Shown here: piece by piece, positions 25,089 through 34,886 of the stretch
How the letters are laid out: each line of letters begins with the position of its first letter
Position numbering within the stretch: position 1 is the first letter of the stretch
Notes under the pieces: model-generated
The model's input: only the letters and a program-made list of their open reading frames with translations
Told to the model about the DNA's origin: nothing
Database searches by the model: none
Translations under genes and position numbers: made by a program
From: Algoriphagus winogradskyi
Lineage (GTDB): Bacteria; Bacteroidota; Bacteroidia; Cytophagales; Cyclobacteriaceae
Length of the DNA stretch: 64,000 nucleotides
NCBI RefSeq assembly: GCF_900182815.1
Contig: NZ_FXUA01000003.1
Location: forward strand, 1 to 64,000
Direction: 5' to 3'

Positions 25089-25923
25089 AATTATTAAGAC
25101 ATATTACCATTTCTTGGTGCTTAGCTTCCAAAACAGATTTTTCACTAAGGAATCCCTTTTGATTTATCAATTTCCTGAGTTGGTATATCCCTATTTTAGA
25201 GCCAAATAAAACCCCGTAAATTGTCTTTAACATCCATTTTAACTTCGATTTTTTATTAAGAACAGCTCGATCATATAGTGATGATAGCTGTTGGATTTTA
25301 ACTTCTAAATTCATGGATTGCATCCAATCCATCCACTTGAACTCGGAAAAATGTCCTTTTATTTTAACCGGAATCCATGGCACTCGAAAAGTATCCGCAA
25401 TGATAGCCCCATGTAATGATTCTGTTATAATCAACTTGGAATTGATTAAGTCATCAATAACAAAGTCTGGGGTTTGTTTTGGGTTTATAAAGTTAATATT
25501 CAATTCTTTACACACTTTCTCCCAATTATCTTCAGCTGAGGTTAAATGATGTGCTATAAATGACACATCGTGTCTTGGTCTTCCTTTTTGATAAAGATCC
25601 TTACATAGGATGGCAGCATCTGTAATAACCTTATCTCGATCGATACCGAGCGCATCTGCTGTGAGCGGGCCTCTAAGGCATCTGATATCCCAATTTTCAT
25701 TAACTGTAGGAGGAAAATCTGAATATCCAAAACCGGCTCCAAAAACAATAATTCTTTTTCCTATGGGAATATTTTTTGGCCTTAACCGAGTACCAATACC
25801 AATAAAAAAAGTGTCATTATCTAAATATTCTGAAAGTGGTTTAGGCAACAATTTATTCCACATTGTCTCATTTAAATCATCGCCAAAGTTACCCCCATAA
25901 ATCCGTTCATAATGATTAATCAT
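25066..25923 (-). CDS. Polysaccharide pyruvyl transferase family protein
   Basis: A 285-residue protein with the family's ordered motifs: YGGNFGDDLNETMWNKLL near the start, FGAGFGY, the RGPLTADALGI motif, and SKLIITESLHGAIIADTF. It would transfer pyruvate from phosphoenolpyruvate onto a sugar as a ketal, adding negative charge. It overlaps the following GT2 by 23 nt and the preceding one by 8 nt. Confidence 0.88.
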   Translation of the reverse strand: MINHYERIYGGNFGDDLNETMWNKLLPKPLSEYLDNDTFFIGIGTRLRPKNIPIGKRIIVFGAGFGYSDFPPTVNENWDIRCLRGPLTADALGIDRDKVITDAAILCKDLYQKGRPRHDVSFIAHHLTSAEDNWEKVCKELNINFINPKQTPDFVIDDLINSKLIITESLHGAIIADTFRVPWIPVKIKGHFSEFKWMDWMQSMNLEVKIQQLSSLYDRAVLNKKSKLKWMLKTIYGVLFGSKIGIYQLRKLINQKGFLSEKSVLEAKHQEMVICLNNFVQDLEK

Positions 25924-26809
25924 TGGTCATAAGTGGTAAAGTCATCCCAAACTTCCCAATATGGTAATGGTAAAATGCCGTTGAAATAAATTTGAAATTG
26001 CTAATTCCATATTTAAATCCATATCTGAAACCATAGAATAATTTAAAAGACCACTTTTTCACTAATTGTCTTTTCATAGAATTCAAAGTCAATGAGTCCG
26101 AAATCAATAATAGGTTTCGCAAACTGTAATACTCACGAACTAAACTCTCCTTTTTTTTGTATCGAGCTCTTTCAAAATCCAAACGTTCATATTTTTTTCT
26201 AGCCTCTAAGAATAGCTTACAGTCAACCACAATTGTAAAACCCTTTCTTGCCACTTTTAAACAAAAATCTAATTCCTCAAACCCAAAAAACAATTTAGGA
26301 TCAGGAGCTATTCCTCCTCTAGCTACCTTTCCACTTACTAGCATACACATCCCTCCAGCCACGTAATCCACTTCTAGTATATCTTTCTTCTCCAAAAGTC
26401 TCGATTGCACTCTTTTGATAACACCTTTTTTACGATCAAAAAACTGGCCGACTGTGCCTAACACACCTGTAAATGGATTTTGCTCACTGATAGCCAACAA
26501 TCTTTCAAAGCAATCGTTTCGAAAAGGAGGATCATTATCGTCTCCCCAATATATCCAATCCAGCCCCTCTTTTCCACAAAGTTCTAAACCCTTCACTGCA
26601 GCTCCTGCCGGGCCAGCATTATATCCCATTCTAAAATATCTAATCCTGGAATCTAATAATGTAGCAATTGCATGATCAGTTTCAAGATTATCTGAATTAT
26701 CTATTATCCAAAGTAGTTCCGGAGGATGAGTCTGATCAAATAGTTGCCGAATAGTATCCAAGAGGATTTTTGATCTATTATAGGTGATAATAAAGCCTCC
26801 TAATCTCAT
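25916..26809 (-). CDS. Glycosyltransferase family 2, rhamnosyl/galactofuranosyltransferase-like
   Basis: A 297-residue GT2. GGFIITYNRSKILLDTIRQL opens the domain and LLWIIDNSDN is the first acidic site. DWIYWGDDNDPPFRNDCFER holds the metal-binding DDND. Then come GGMCMLVSGKVARGG and FFGFEELDFCLKVARKGF (acceptor-side motif). The GDDND and GFEELDF style resembles rhamnosyl- and galactofuranosyl-type GT2 enzymes. It is part of the run of overlapping cytosolic transferases. Confidence 0.9.
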   Translation of the reverse strand: MRLGGFIITYNRSKILLDTIRQLFDQTHPPELLWIIDNSDNLETDHAIATLLDSRIRYFRMGYNAGPAGAAVKGLELCGKEGLDWIYWGDDNDPPFRNDCFERLLAISEQNPFTGVLGTVGQFFDRKKGVIKRVQSRLLEKKDILEVDYVAGGMCMLVSGKVARGGIAPDPKLFFGFEELDFCLKVARKGFTIVVDCKLFLEARKKYERLDFERARYKKKESLVREYYSLRNLLLISDSLTLNSMKRQLVKKWSFKLFYGFRYGFKYGISNFKFISTAFYHYHIGKFGMTLPLMTND

Positions 26810-26816
26810 GGATTTG

Positions 26817-27665
26817 CTAATTCTTTGTGTAGATTATTTTTGCCAATGGTGGTAAAAATGCAATCATCAATCTTGCAATTGTTTGCATTTTGAAGGGTTT
26901 AAGCTGAAATGCACCCCAAAGGTGAATCCTTGCTTTCCTAAATTCCTCAAATCGCATATAATTAACTCCTAAGATCTGATGATAAAGAAATTGGACATGT
27001 GAAGAAAGTGTATCATTATGTTTTTCCAATATGATCAATAGTGAATCCATTAAGTTTTCTGAATTTTTGCTACCTCCTTGAGGATTGTCATAATATTTAA
27101 CTGTGACTTTTTTGAGAAGTATTTCAGAATATCCCAATAAATTAATTCTATGGAATAATTCCGTGTTTTCTGAAAATTTCAACCTTGAGTCAAATCCTCC
27201 TACTCTATGGAAGACCACAGTACTTAAACAGAAGGTGCCTGGAATTTTTGCCTGATAAACTCCCTCTTCTGGAATCTTAGTAACCTTATTCTCTCCACTA
27301 ATTTTTATGATTCCTCCAACAAAAATTTTCTGCTGAGGATTACATTTAATAGAATCCCAATACAAAGCCAATGCATCCGCTTCCAATTCATCATCTGCAT
27401 CAAGAAAGACTAACCAATCCGAAGTTGCTTTAGCAGCTCCAGAATTTCTTGCAACTGAGACACCATGATTTTCCTGACTGAAATAGCAAATTCGAGGATT
27501 GTTTAACCAATTCTGGCATAATTCAGAAGAATGATCAGTACTGCCATCATTCACTAAAATGAGTTCCCAATTTGTAAAACTTTGATTGACAACTGACTTT
27601 ATTGCTCTTTCAACGGTACCTTGAGAGTTGTATACTGGGATTATTATTGAAATGTCAGGCCTCAT
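26817..27665 (-). CDS. Glycosyltransferase family 2
   Basis: A 282-residue GT2. DISIIIPVYNSQGTVERAIK, LILVNDGSTDHSSELC and WLVFLDADDELEADALALYW are the canonical donor-binding and DxD motifs. The C-terminal part shows FRKARIHLWGAFQLKPFKMQ, a TPR-like segment. It follows its upstream neighbour with an 11-nt overlap and precedes the next gene by 7 nt. Donor and acceptor are unknown. Confidence 0.9.
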   Translation of the reverse strand: MRPDISIIIPVYNSQGTVERAIKSVVNQSFTNWELILVNDGSTDHSSELCQNWLNNPRICYFSQENHGVSVARNSGAAKATSDWLVFLDADDELEADALALYWDSIKCNPQQKIFVGGIIKISGENKVTKIPEEGVYQAKIPGTFCLSTVVFHRVGGFDSRLKFSENTELFHRINLLGYSEILLKKVTVKYYDNPQGGSKNSENLMDSLLIILEKHNDTLSSHVQFLYHQILGVNYMRFEEFRKARIHLWGAFQLKPFKMQTIARLMIAFLPPLAKIIYTKN

Positions 27666-28782
27666 CCAAAATAGTAATCAAAGTATTTGCCCAATGATTA
27701 AATGAAAAATGATCACTAAGAGAATTAAAATCACTTTCCGCATTTTCCATTTTCAACCCTTGTTCTATTGCCAAAACCCATTCACCAACAGTTGAAGCCA
27801 TTCTCACTAGGCCAATGGAATTCCATTCCTCAAATCCTCTCGCACCAAATGTAGAACTAACCACCTTTCGGTAATGATATAAGGCTTCACTTAACTTAAC
27901 ATTACTACCTCCACCATAGAAAACCGGAACTATACAAATAGTATGCTCTCGATATTCAAAGGCCAAATTATCAATGTTAATTTTTAGTGTAACGCCTACA
28001 CTTTCTTTAATAATTTTTGCAAGCTCTTCATCAGGGTTTGTTACAGATACTATCGTCAATTTAATAGTAGGATTTGTCATTATCAGTTGCGGCCAAACGC
28101 TCTTGAGAAACCATAAAATCCCATCCGAATTGGGCAAATAGGTCAACTTACCTACAAAGAGAATTGAGTTACCTGAGGGTTTGCAAAAAGACCTGGAATC
28201 ATTACTCAACAGGCTTTGAAAAGGCATATTGGGTAGAATGTCATATGGTAAATTAAGATGCTGAGGTTTCACTAAAATTAAACGTGCCGCCGACTCCAAC
28301 ACTCTCTTATAAAAAATGGTATTCAATTTAGCGATTTGCCAATATCTTATTTTACGAGCCCAGTCCTTTTCTGATTTGATTTTTGAATTCATCAACTCCT
28401 GATAATCATCGTCTATATCAATGATAAGATTGTCAATTGGAGGGAGGTCTTTTGCAGCACTTACATACCTACAAAGAATTTTGTCAAAATTGCGCTCTGT
28501 TAGAAATCTATCAATTCGTTTCTTATTCTCAGAATTTGGCAAGAAACTCAAGCCGAGTTTTTTTGTTAGCCCCTTATGTGTTTCATAAGGCAAATAGAAA
28601 AATTTTAGACTTCTAGCTTCATTAACTTTTGCTTCTTTGAATTCACTTAAATTCCCAAGTATTAAATAATCTACGCAATACTTAGTCTGAGCAGCAGTTA
28701 CTAGGGCTAAGTTTCTTTGCCGTTTACCATCTCGTGGAGGATAAGGACCAGAATCAGCAATAAAAAGTAGACGGGGTTTCAA
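27655..28782 (-). CDS. Glycosyltransferase, GT4-like (divergent)
   Basis: A 375-residue GT-B protein. RLLFIADSGPYPPRDGKRQR, then NLALV, is typical of the 'sugar transferase, PEP-CTERM/EpsH-type' GT4 subgroup. NSILFVGKLTYLPNSDGILW and ICIVPVFYGGGSNVKLSEAL, then YHYRKVVSSTFGARGFE, form the donor domain, where GGGSxxKxxEAL replaces the more common EGxPxxxLEAM. Its TTG start overlaps the upstream stop by 4 nt. Confidence 0.85.
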   Translation of the reverse strand: MKPRLLFIADSGPYPPRDGKRQRNLALVTAAQTKYCVDYLILGNLSEFKEAKVNEARSLKFFYLPYETHKGLTKKLGLSFLPNSENKKRIDRFLTERNFDKILCRYVSAAKDLPPIDNLIIDIDDDYQELMNSKIKSEKDWARKIRYWQIAKLNTIFYKRVLESAARLILVKPQHLNLPYDILPNMPFQSLLSNDSRSFCKPSGNSILFVGKLTYLPNSDGILWFLKSVWPQLIMTNPTIKLTIVSVTNPDEELAKIIKESVGVTLKINIDNLAFEYREHTICIVPVFYGGGSNVKLSEALYHYRKVVSSTFGARGFEEWNSIGLVRMASTVGEWVLAIEQGLKMENAESDFNSLSDHFSFNHWANTLITILDEA

Positions 28783-29900
28783 TAAAAATTCAATTTATTT
28801 AGTATCCCTCCAATAAGTTTACCATAGCGTAGGTGGTTCAATTTCTTAAGCTGTGGACTCATAATGTATCTTGAAATTGAGGCGGCTTCTTTTTTTGAAA
28901 AATCAAGCTCTAAAATAAAGGCTTCTAATAATGGACTTAAATCTCTGAGTAAAACTTTTATTTCTTCCAATCTAAAAAAATAGCCCCAAGACAGATAGCT
29001 GGATAAGCTACGCAAATCTTCAGGTTCCAAAGACCAGTTCCATTTTTCTTGCTCTTGCTTATACCAAACAATTGCTTCTTCAACCCCTCCTTGGTGTATC
29101 ATTACACCTAAGACAGTAAGCAAATGGTTCTTTTGAACTTCTGCAATTTCCAGACTATAAGCATGATTGAATTTTGAAGATTTTCTAAGTCGGAGATCTT
29201 TCCTTCCAGCTCGCCAGCTCACTTCAGACAATGCTTCATACATAACTCTTGGGTTTCGACTCATGCTATTACGCACATAACGGTAGGCAACCAATACTTC
29301 GGGGATAGACCATATTTTAGCTCCCATTTTTCCAGCACGTATCCAAAAATCCCAATCTTCACAGCTTCTGAGCAAAGGATCAAATCCACCTAGCATTTTA
29401 GCAAAATCACTCTTAACTATAATAGAATGACAAGGCCCAATATTTTGGGTTAAAACTTGTGGGAAAATTTCACCATTAGTCATTGGCACATGGGTATGGA
29501 AAAGTAACCCGCTTGGTTTGTCCCAATAGGCATATCCCATCCGATATAATTCATATCCAGGATACTCAAATATGACAGTAGATAAAGTTGAAAAAGCATT
29601 AGTTTCGATCCAGTCATCTGCATCTAAAAAAAGTAGATAATCTCCTCTGGCAACAGACATCCCATTATTTCTAGCAGATGACAATCCTAGATTAGTTTGA
29701 CTTTGGACTATAATTCGGGCATCTAGTGATTCTAGGGATCTAGCTATCACTTCGGTGTCATCGATACTTCCGTCATTTATTATAATAGCTTCCCAATTAT
29801 CAAATTTTTGGGCTAAAATAGAATTTATACAATCCTTCAGAAAAACACCTTGATTGTAACAAGGAATGATAATTGAAAAGATCGGATTATTTGCTTTCAA
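28779..29900 (-). CDS. Glycosyltransferase family 2
   Basis: A 373-residue GT2. IFSIIIPCYNQGVFLKDCIN, AIIINDGSIDDTEVIARSLE, GDYLLFLDADDWIETNAF and LRSCEDWDFWIRAGKMG are the classic motifs. A roughly 120-residue helical C-terminal extension follows (from about 230), absent in minimal GT2 enzymes, perhaps for membrane or partner binding. TTG start with a 14-nt overlap upstream. Confidence 0.9.
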   Translation of the reverse strand: MKANNPIFSIIIPCYNQGVFLKDCINSILAQKFDNWEAIIINDGSIDDTEVIARSLESLDARIIVQSQTNLGLSSARNNGMSVARGDYLLFLDADDWIETNAFSTLSTVIFEYPGYELYRMGYAYWDKPSGLLFHTHVPMTNGEIFPQVLTQNIGPCHSIIVKSDFAKMLGGFDPLLRSCEDWDFWIRAGKMGAKIWSIPEVLVAYRYVRNSMSRNPRVMYEALSEVSWRAGRKDLRLRKSSKFNHAYSLEIAEVQKNHLLTVLGVMIHQGGVEEAIVWYKQEQEKWNWSLEPEDLRSLSSYLSWGYFFRLEEIKVLLRDLSPLLEAFILELDFSKKEAASISRYIMSPQLKKLNHLRYGKLIGGILNKLNFY

Positions 29901-31002
29901 TAAGCTCTAGATATTTATTACACATTCTTGGCATTGAAAAAGAATCGGCTATTCTTTTTTTATTTTGCCTTCCTATACCATCCGACAAAGACCTATTTTC
30001 GATTAGCTCTATTATTTTAATAGCTAATGATTCATGATCTTTAGGTGTAACCAGAAAAGGGTAATCAACACCCAAAGCTTCCTGTGCTCCTAAGCAATTT
30101 GTTGCAACTACTGCTAATCCAGCAGCCATTGGTTCCAAAACACCATTAGGAATTCCCTCATTATATGAGCTAAACACCGCTAGCTGAGCTGATAAAAGCA
30201 GAAGGTTTATATCTTTTACTTCACCTAAGAATGAAACTGTAGATTCCATTTTATTCTCAGAAACAAAAGTAGACAAATTTGAGTACTCGTCTAATTTATT
30301 ACCCGCGAGAAACAACTGTACCTCTTCTTTCCCAAATCTTTCAATTACTATTTTCCATGCTTTCAAAAGGGTAAAATGGTCTTTATATGAATGAAGATTA
30401 CCAATTTTAACTACCCTAATTTTACTTTCATAATCACTTTTAGATGAACTTTCGTCAACTGGCATTACACCATTATGAATAATCATTATATTCCTCTTAG
30501 TGAATCTCTGTAAAAAATTACTTCCTTCTAAACTATTAGAAATGATTGAGGTAGCGTTATTTAAACATTTAATATCAAAAGAATCCCCCTTAAAAAATCT
30601 ACCCTCATCTCTTTGATTCCAAAAACATTTTTTTGCTCCCATTCTTTTAAACCATTGGCAAAAAATACTATTCGCTGGATAGGTGAAAGGTATAATGGTG
30701 TCAATACCCAATCGTTTTACTTGTAAAATCAATTTTCTAGAATAGTAGTATCGCCTCAGAATCCCAGATAAATTCTGTGTTGGGGTTAGAATCAACTTTT
30801 CTTGAAAGCCCCAATGTATTGTTTTATGCCCTAGTCTACTAAATCGAAGGTAGCCCTCTCCTATTTCATCCCCAAATGCACCGATAGTCACTTGATAGCC
30901 TTCCTGTTTCAAAAATTCCGCAAGGTACAGAGCTTGGGTTTCTGCTCCTCCTATTGCAAATCGATGTAAAGCAATAAGAATATGTTGCTTTTGATACTTC
31001 AC
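29887..31002 (-). CDS. Glycosyltransferase family 4
   Basis: A 371-residue GT4. ILIALHRFAIGGAETQALYL, then AEFLKQEGYQV, is the acceptor domain. VVKIGNLHSYKDHFTLLKAW, LFLAGNKLDEYS and FSSYNEGIPNGVLEPMAAGL, then AVVATNCLGAQEAL, form the donor domain. It starts at a GTG 81 bp after asnB, so a new translational unit or internal promoter is possible here. The 31003-31083 gap has no recognisable feature. Confidence 0.9.
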   Translation of the reverse strand: MKYQKQHILIALHRFAIGGAETQALYLAEFLKQEGYQVTIGAFGDEIGEGYLRFSRLGHKTIHWGFQEKLILTPTQNLSGILRRYYYSRKLILQVKRLGIDTIIPFTYPANSIFCQWFKRMGAKKCFWNQRDEGRFFKGDSFDIKCLNNATSIISNSLEGSNFLQRFTKRNIMIIHNGVMPVDESSSKSDYESKIRVVKIGNLHSYKDHFTLLKAWKIVIERFGKEEVQLFLAGNKLDEYSNLSTFVSENKMESTVSFLGEVKDINLLLLSAQLAVFSSYNEGIPNGVLEPMAAGLAVVATNCLGAQEALGVDYPFLVTPKDHESLAIKIIELIENRSLSDGIGRQNKKRIADSFSMPRMCNKYLELIESK

Positions 31003-31083
31003 TGATTACATTGATTTAAAGAAATTACAATTTCATAGGTATTTAGTAAAAACTTCAATGGTAATATCCGTGATAGTTCTCAA

Positions 31084-32916
31084 TTATTTATTTTGTTCCA
31101 TCCATTCCTGAAGAAATACCAAAAGCCACTGGTGACCAGAATTGGATCCATTTGCTACTTTCTTCAATTCATTTTTATCAAATAAGGTATCTAAACCATT
31201 TCCAGGGGAAAGTAATCTTTCGGATACTTCTTGGCTGGATTTATGGGTATCTGCAAACCATTTACTAATTGGTGCTGCAAAACCCATCTTTTCTCTAAAT
31301 GCAAAATTCTTCCCCAAATCCTTCGCAATGATCTTTTTCAGTAGTTGCTTCCCTTCCCAAGTTCCTGAAGTCTTATTGATATTAAACGTTTCAGGGATTT
31401 GAGAAGCTAGCTCCACCACTCTAAGGTCTAATAAGGGCGTTCTCACTTCTAGACTATTCATCATACTTGCAATATCCACCTTCGCTAAGATATCATTAGG
31501 AAGATAGGTTTGAAAATCAAGCATTTGAGCCCTTTGAAAATGGCTATAACTTCTACTCAAATTCCATTTTTGCTCATGAATAGCATCGGTAGCAAAAAGT
31601 TGTACTTTGTATTCGGACTTCCAGAGATTTGTTCGGGCATTCTTAGCATAGAATTGAATATAACGTTGCCAATCTGTAAAATTAGCAGTTCTCAAAGGGT
31701 ATCTCTGAGGTAGAATTGAATTAAGAATTGGATATAAACCCTTCTTGAAAGAACCAAGGTGCTCAGGAACTGCTGAAAGGTGACGCGTCCAACGATCTGT
31801 ATAGCTTGAATATCCTGCAAACAACTCGTCTCCGGCATCCCCAGACAAGGCCATGGTTACATGCTGTTTAGCTAACTTCGAAAGATAATAAGTGGGAATT
31901 GCAGATGAATCCCCAAATGGTTCTCCATAGTGTTTGACTAATTCAGGTAGAATACCAAGTGCATCAGGTTTTACAATTGCTTCAAAATGATCAGTACCCC
32001 AAAAGTTTGCTACTTCTTTAGCATAGTTTAATTCAGAAAATCCCTCATCTTCAAATCCAATACTGAATGTTTTAACCGGATTAGACATGATTTGAGACAT
32101 ATAGCCCACTACAAGGGAAGAATCGATACCTCCTGACAAAAATGCTCCAAAAGGAACATCTGCAATTAAATGTGATTTTACAGATTCCTTTATAAATAGT
32201 TCAAGTTCTTCTATCCATTCAACCTCAGTTTTATTGTAATCAGGCTTGAACTCAAGCTGCCAATAGCAAGTCTGTTCCTGAATCTCACCTGAAAAATCAA
32301 CACGCATAAAATGGGCAGGAGGAAGCTTACTGATTTCCCGATATATGGTGTTAGGTGAAGGAATATATTGGTAGGTGAGGTATTGATCAATTGCTGTTAG
32401 GTTAATATCCCACTTGATAGAATCTAATGGCTTTAAGGCCTGTATTTCTGAAGCAAATGCAAAAACTTTTGAATTATTGGCATATAACAAAGGTTTAATA
32501 CCAAAATGATCTCGAGCCAAAAACAATTCTTTTTTTGTAGTATCGACAATACAAAAAGCAAACATCCCTCTGAAGTGCTTTACACAATCAATACCCCAAT
32601 AAGCATATGCCTGAATTAAAACCTCTGTATCCGAATCAGTTCGAAAAATAAGACCCTGGGAGATCAGATAAGCTCTAAGCTCAATATAATTATACAGCTC
32701 TCCATTATAGGTAATCCAATACTTATCTGAAGAGTCACTCATTGGCTGGGCTCCACCTTCCACATCAATGATAGCTAATCGACTCTGTCCAATAGCTCCA
32801 TTCCCAAAGCCAAAAACACCACTTCCATCTGGTCCACGGTGCTTTAATACTTTGAGCATGTCTTGTATTTGGTTTTGGTTATTTTCTTGGGTTATTAAAC
32901 CAGCTATTCCACACAT
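31084..32916 (-). CDS. asnB: Asparagine synthase (glutamine-hydrolysing)-like amidotransferase
   Basis: A 610-residue enzyme. MCGIAGLI carries the nucleophile Cys2 of the class II glutaminase domain (to about 200). AFLSGGIDSSLVVGYM is the ATP-PPi loop of the synthetase domain, followed by ALSGDAGDELFAGY and LEVRTPLLDLRVVELA. In surface-polysaccharide clusters such proteins are thought to amidate uronic acids or act on amino-acid decorations rather than make free asparagine. The stop of this gene's upstream neighbour abuts its ATG exactly (32916/32917). Confidence 0.92.
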   Translation of the reverse strand: MCGIAGLITQENNQNQIQDMLKVLKHRGPDGSGVFGFGNGAIGQSRLAIIDVEGGAQPMSDSSDKYWITYNGELYNYIELRAYLISQGLIFRTDSDTEVLIQAYAYWGIDCVKHFRGMFAFCIVDTTKKELFLARDHFGIKPLLYANNSKVFAFASEIQALKPLDSIKWDINLTAIDQYLTYQYIPSPNTIYREISKLPPAHFMRVDFSGEIQEQTCYWQLEFKPDYNKTEVEWIEELELFIKESVKSHLIADVPFGAFLSGGIDSSLVVGYMSQIMSNPVKTFSIGFEDEGFSELNYAKEVANFWGTDHFEAIVKPDALGILPELVKHYGEPFGDSSAIPTYYLSKLAKQHVTMALSGDAGDELFAGYSSYTDRWTRHLSAVPEHLGSFKKGLYPILNSILPQRYPLRTANFTDWQRYIQFYAKNARTNLWKSEYKVQLFATDAIHEQKWNLSRSYSHFQRAQMLDFQTYLPNDILAKVDIASMMNSLEVRTPLLDLRVVELASQIPETFNINKTSGTWEGKQLLKKIIAKDLGKNFAFREKMGFAAPISKWFADTHKSSQEVSERLLSPGNGLDTLFDKNELKKVANGSNSGHQWLLVFLQEWMEQNK

Positions 32917-33651
32917 TTAAACCCAAGTAAATACTTTACAGCCACCCTTTTTCAACGAACTTAAAAGTTGTTTTTCTTTTTTGAGATAATGTCTTTTATA
33001 TTTCAAAGACATATACTCCGAATGAAACTCTACAATTAAACCTTTTATTTTAGCAGACAAACCTTCTTTCACAATATTCTCCAAAATAGAATACTCTGCT
33101 CCTTCTATGTCCATTTTAATAAAAACCATGTCATATGACTTAATCGACTCTCTCAAAAAGGAAACGAAATCAAAGGTTTTTACTGTTATTGCCTTCTCAA
33201 CATCAACTTCATAATCGGCTGTATTATGAAATGCTTTTATTGATGCTCCTTGCGAATAGGGATTTTCATCATTTTCAACCAACCCAAATAAAAGAGTATC
33301 AGCGTCAGATATTGATGCCGCTTTTGGAAGGATCTCCAGCTTAGCCTCTTTAACTAAGTCGTGATATTTATCTTTGAGATAGCTCACACAATTAGGATTG
33401 GGTTCTACCATCACATAATCAAAATACTCCTTTTCAAAAATCCTTCTAAAAAATTCGAATCCTTGACCAAGATTTGTACCACAATCAATGAATAAAGAGT
33501 TCTTTGATTTGTATTCACTTACCTCTAAAATCTTTTGGATTCTTCTTTCAGTGTACTCCTCCTTTTTTTGATGAAAGTACTTCATTCTTACTTTTGATGA
33601 AAAAAGAAACTGATAACCTCCACTAAGAAACCTCATTACTTTCTTTCGCAT
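32917..33651 (-). CDS. FkbM family methyltransferase
   Basis: A 244-residue protein. NSLFIDCGTNLGQGFEFFRR is the SAM-binding motif, VMVEPNPNCVSYLKDKY the second motif, and VFIKMDIEGAEYSILENIVK the FkbM signature (DIEGAE). It probably O-methylates a sugar of the glycan. It overlaps wzt by 16 nt upstream. Confidence 0.9.
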   Translation of the reverse strand: MRKKVMRFLSGGYQFLFSSKVRMKYFHQKKEEYTERRIQKILEVSEYKSKNSLFIDCGTNLGQGFEFFRRIFEKEYFDYVMVEPNPNCVSYLKDKYHDLVKEAKLEILPKAASISDADTLLFGLVENDENPYSQGASIKAFHNTADYEVDVEKAITVKTFDFVSFLRESIKSYDMVFIKMDIEGAEYSILENIVKEGLSAKIKGLIVEFHSEYMSLKYKRHYLKKEKQLLSSLKKGGCKVFTWV

Positions 33652-34886
33652 TTGGCAAATTTCTGTATATCAAATAGTCCAAATTTTCGTCTGTCGATAT
33701 TCAATGTATAATCATCTAATATTTCAAAAGAAAAAATGGAATCATTCCAAGACCAATCATCATTCTTTGCATGAATTCCTAATGCTACAGAATAATATCC
33801 TTGATGTAGAAAATTCAAATTAAATCTAAAAAGAGAAGTTATCTCATTTTTTGCCTTTTCATGATTTATACAATCAAAACAACTAAATAATTTTATACCC
33901 TCTTTAAATATTGTTAGAATAACCTTAACGGCAATTCTTTCTTCAGTAGAAAACTTTGTTTCAAATTGAACTGATTCATTTCGATTTAAAATTATTTCTT
34001 GCTCAAAAGGGGAGATTTTATTAACCAAAACACTAACTAACTTAAAACCTTTACCTAATGGGCCATCGAAGTGGATATTATCTACTCCATCAGTTCCTAT
34101 CCTTTTTTGAGAGGAATATTGATTAATTGTATTTTCAATTGAACTAAAATATCTACCGCCTCCATTTTCAAGAAGAAGGCCAGAGGTGCACAAGTTGGAA
34201 ATTGCACCTAAATCATGGCTTACAAACAATACTGTTTTTCCATAGTTTTTACTTACATCTTCCATTTTACCCAAACACTTCTTTTGAAATTCAAAATCTC
34301 CTACTGCAAGCACCTCATCTATAATCAAAATCTCAGGTTCCAAATGAGCTGCAACCGAAAACCCTAATCGGACTTTCATTCCAGAAGAATAAAACTTAAC
34401 AGCTGTATCAATAAATTTTTCAACTCCTGAGAAATCAATTATTTCATCCAGCTTACTATCAATCTCTCTACGCGTCATCCCTAAGATAGTGCCATTCATA
34501 TAAATATTTTCTCTTCCCGAAAGCTCTGGATGGAATCCAGTTCCTACTTCCAATAATGAAGCAACTCTACCATGTATTTCAATCTTTCCTGAGGTAGGTT
34601 CGGTGATCTGTGATAATATTTTGAGTAAAGTAGATTTACCTGCACCGTTCTTTCCTATTATACCAAGCACTTCTCCTTCTTTAACCTCAAAGTTGAGTTC
34701 CTTTAGTGCCCAAAAGACAGATTCATCCTCAATCCCAAAACGACTCATATCACGCAATTTTTTTAAATTTTGCCAAGGAGACTTAATCAGGCTTCCAATT
34801 TGACCTGAAAGAGTTTCAGCTTTTCTTTCTTTTAAACCCAGCCGATATCTTTTAGAGAGGTTTTGTACTTTTATAACGGATATCAT
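33636..34886 (-). CDS. wzt: Polysaccharide ABC transporter ATP-binding protein, Wzt-like
   Basis: A 416-residue protein. The N-terminal ABC domain (about 1-245) has Walker A GKNGAGKSTLLKILS, a modified signature FYSSGMKVRLGFSVA, Walker B PEILIIDEVLAVGD and the H-loop LFVSHDLGAISNLC. A C-terminal beta-sandwich of about 165 residues fits the Wzt carbohydrate-recognition domain that reads the finished glycan. Its partner permease is at 47003-47824, about 12 kb upstream in the transcription direction, an unusual separation. Confidence 0.92.
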   Translation of the reverse strand: MISVIKVQNLSKRYRLGLKERKAETLSGQIGSLIKSPWQNLKKLRDMSRFGIEDESVFWALKELNFEVKEGEVLGIIGKNGAGKSTLLKILSQITEPTSGKIEIHGRVASLLEVGTGFHPELSGRENIYMNGTILGMTRREIDSKLDEIIDFSGVEKFIDTAVKFYSSGMKVRLGFSVAAHLEPEILIIDEVLAVGDFEFQKKCLGKMEDVSKNYGKTVLFVSHDLGAISNLCTSGLLLENGGGRYFSSIENTINQYSSQKRIGTDGVDNIHFDGPLGKGFKLVSVLVNKISPFEQEIILNRNESVQFETKFSTEERIAVKVILTIFKEGIKLFSCFDCINHEKAKNEITSLFRFNLNFLHQGYYSVALGIHAKNDDWSWNDSIFSFEILDDYTLNIDRRKFGLFDIQKFAKCERK